Source: Clostridiales bacterium (GTDB lineage: Bacteria > Bacillota > Clostridia > Oscillospirales > Acutalibacteraceae). Taken from it: a DNA stretch of 5,386 nucleotides. The notes below the pieces were generated by a model that was not told where the DNA came from, did no database searches, and saw only the letters and a program-made list of their open reading frames with translations. Shown here in pieces: positions 5,290-5,386 of this stretch (positions are counted from its first letter, which is position 1; each line of letters starts with the position of its first letter). The stretch is taken from positions 1-5,386 of the forward strand of contig JAHZES010000009.1 of assembly GCA_019421725.1 (NCBI GenBank), written 5' to 3'. The translations under genes and the position numbers were made by a program.

Positions 5290-5386
5290 TCTTTTATTTC
5301 TTCCTTTCCTTCTGTTTTTTCCTGATTTATTATTTGTTCCTTTAGCTTATCCAGTTCGCCCTTGAGCATAAACAGTTCATAGTTCA
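5286..5386 (-). CDS. C-terminal end of an unidentified upstream gene, coupled to cysS
   Basis: One minus-strand frame stays open from the window edge to TGA at 5288-5286, giving 32 visible codons. They begin NYELFMLKGELDKLKEQI and end in a Glu/Lys-rich tail. Leucines or other hydrophobic residues spaced as in a short coiled coil, and the charged tail, suggest a real C-terminus. The stop overlaps the cysS start as ATGA, and the cysS ribosome binding site lies inside this frame; this is the usual layout of coupled genes. The other two frames hit stops. In many Firmicutes the gene before cysS encodes serine acetyltransferase (CysE/EpsC), which also can end in a short helical tail. That identity is only a guess, since no catalytic region is visible. 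Confidence 0.6.
   Translation of the reverse strand, partial: NYELFMLKGELDKLKEQIINQEKTEGKEEIKE
5302..5312 (-). promoter_or_regulatory. Ribosome binding site of cysS
   Basis: Two overlapping sites, GAAGGA and AAAGGA, form GAAGGAAAGGA on the minus strand. The nearer AAAGGA ends 12 nt before ATG 5289. The site lies within the last codons of the preceding gene, so cysS is probably translated by coupling as well as direct initiation. Confidence 0.65.

Overview
The window looks like ordinary chromosomal housekeeping DNA from a Firmicute, probably class Clostridia and possibly Oscillospirales. That placement rests on AAAGGA-type ribosome binding sites, sigma-A-like promoters, a homodimeric glycyl-tRNA synthetase, a divergent clostridial-type cysteinyl-tRNA synthetase, and moderate GC content by eye. 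The placement is inference; no rRNA or other marker gene is present.

Every gene lies on the minus strand, so transcription runs from high to low coordinates. In that order the window holds: (1) the last 32 codons of an unidentified upstream gene (5386-5286); (2) cysS, cysteinyl-tRNA synthetase (5289-3868), whose ATG overlaps the upstream stop as ATGA; (3) mnmA, tRNA-uridine 2-sulfurtransferase (3836-2751), 31 nt after cysS; (4) a 162-nt gap with a promoter of near-consensus sequence and a strong leader inverted repeat; (5) glyS, homodimeric glycyl-tRNA synthetase (2588-1188); (6) an intrinsic terminator at 1164-1135; (7) an extended -10 promoter at 1069-1041; (8) a cation diffusion facilitator (CDF) gene starting at 983 and running off the left edge.

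The first four genes form a tRNA-centred block. CysRS charges tRNA-Cys, MnmA installs the 2-thio group on the wobble uridine of Lys, Glu and Gln tRNAs, and GlyRS charges tRNA-Gly. cysS and mnmA are tightly coupled. glyS may be read from both the upstream transcript and its own promoter, and the block ends at the terminator. The CDF gene is a separate transcription unit, probably exporting Mn2+ or another divalent metal.

I see no mobile element, CRISPR array, RNA gene or defence system, and no convincing undescribed system. The items most worth a second look are the three-cysteine arrangement of MnmA (C100-x-x-C103 plus C199), the alternative hairpins that fill the glyS leader, the perfect 22-bp palindrome inside mnmA, and the altered zinc-site and KMSKS neighbourhood of CysRS. 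The large open frames on the plus strand are shadows of these conserved genes.
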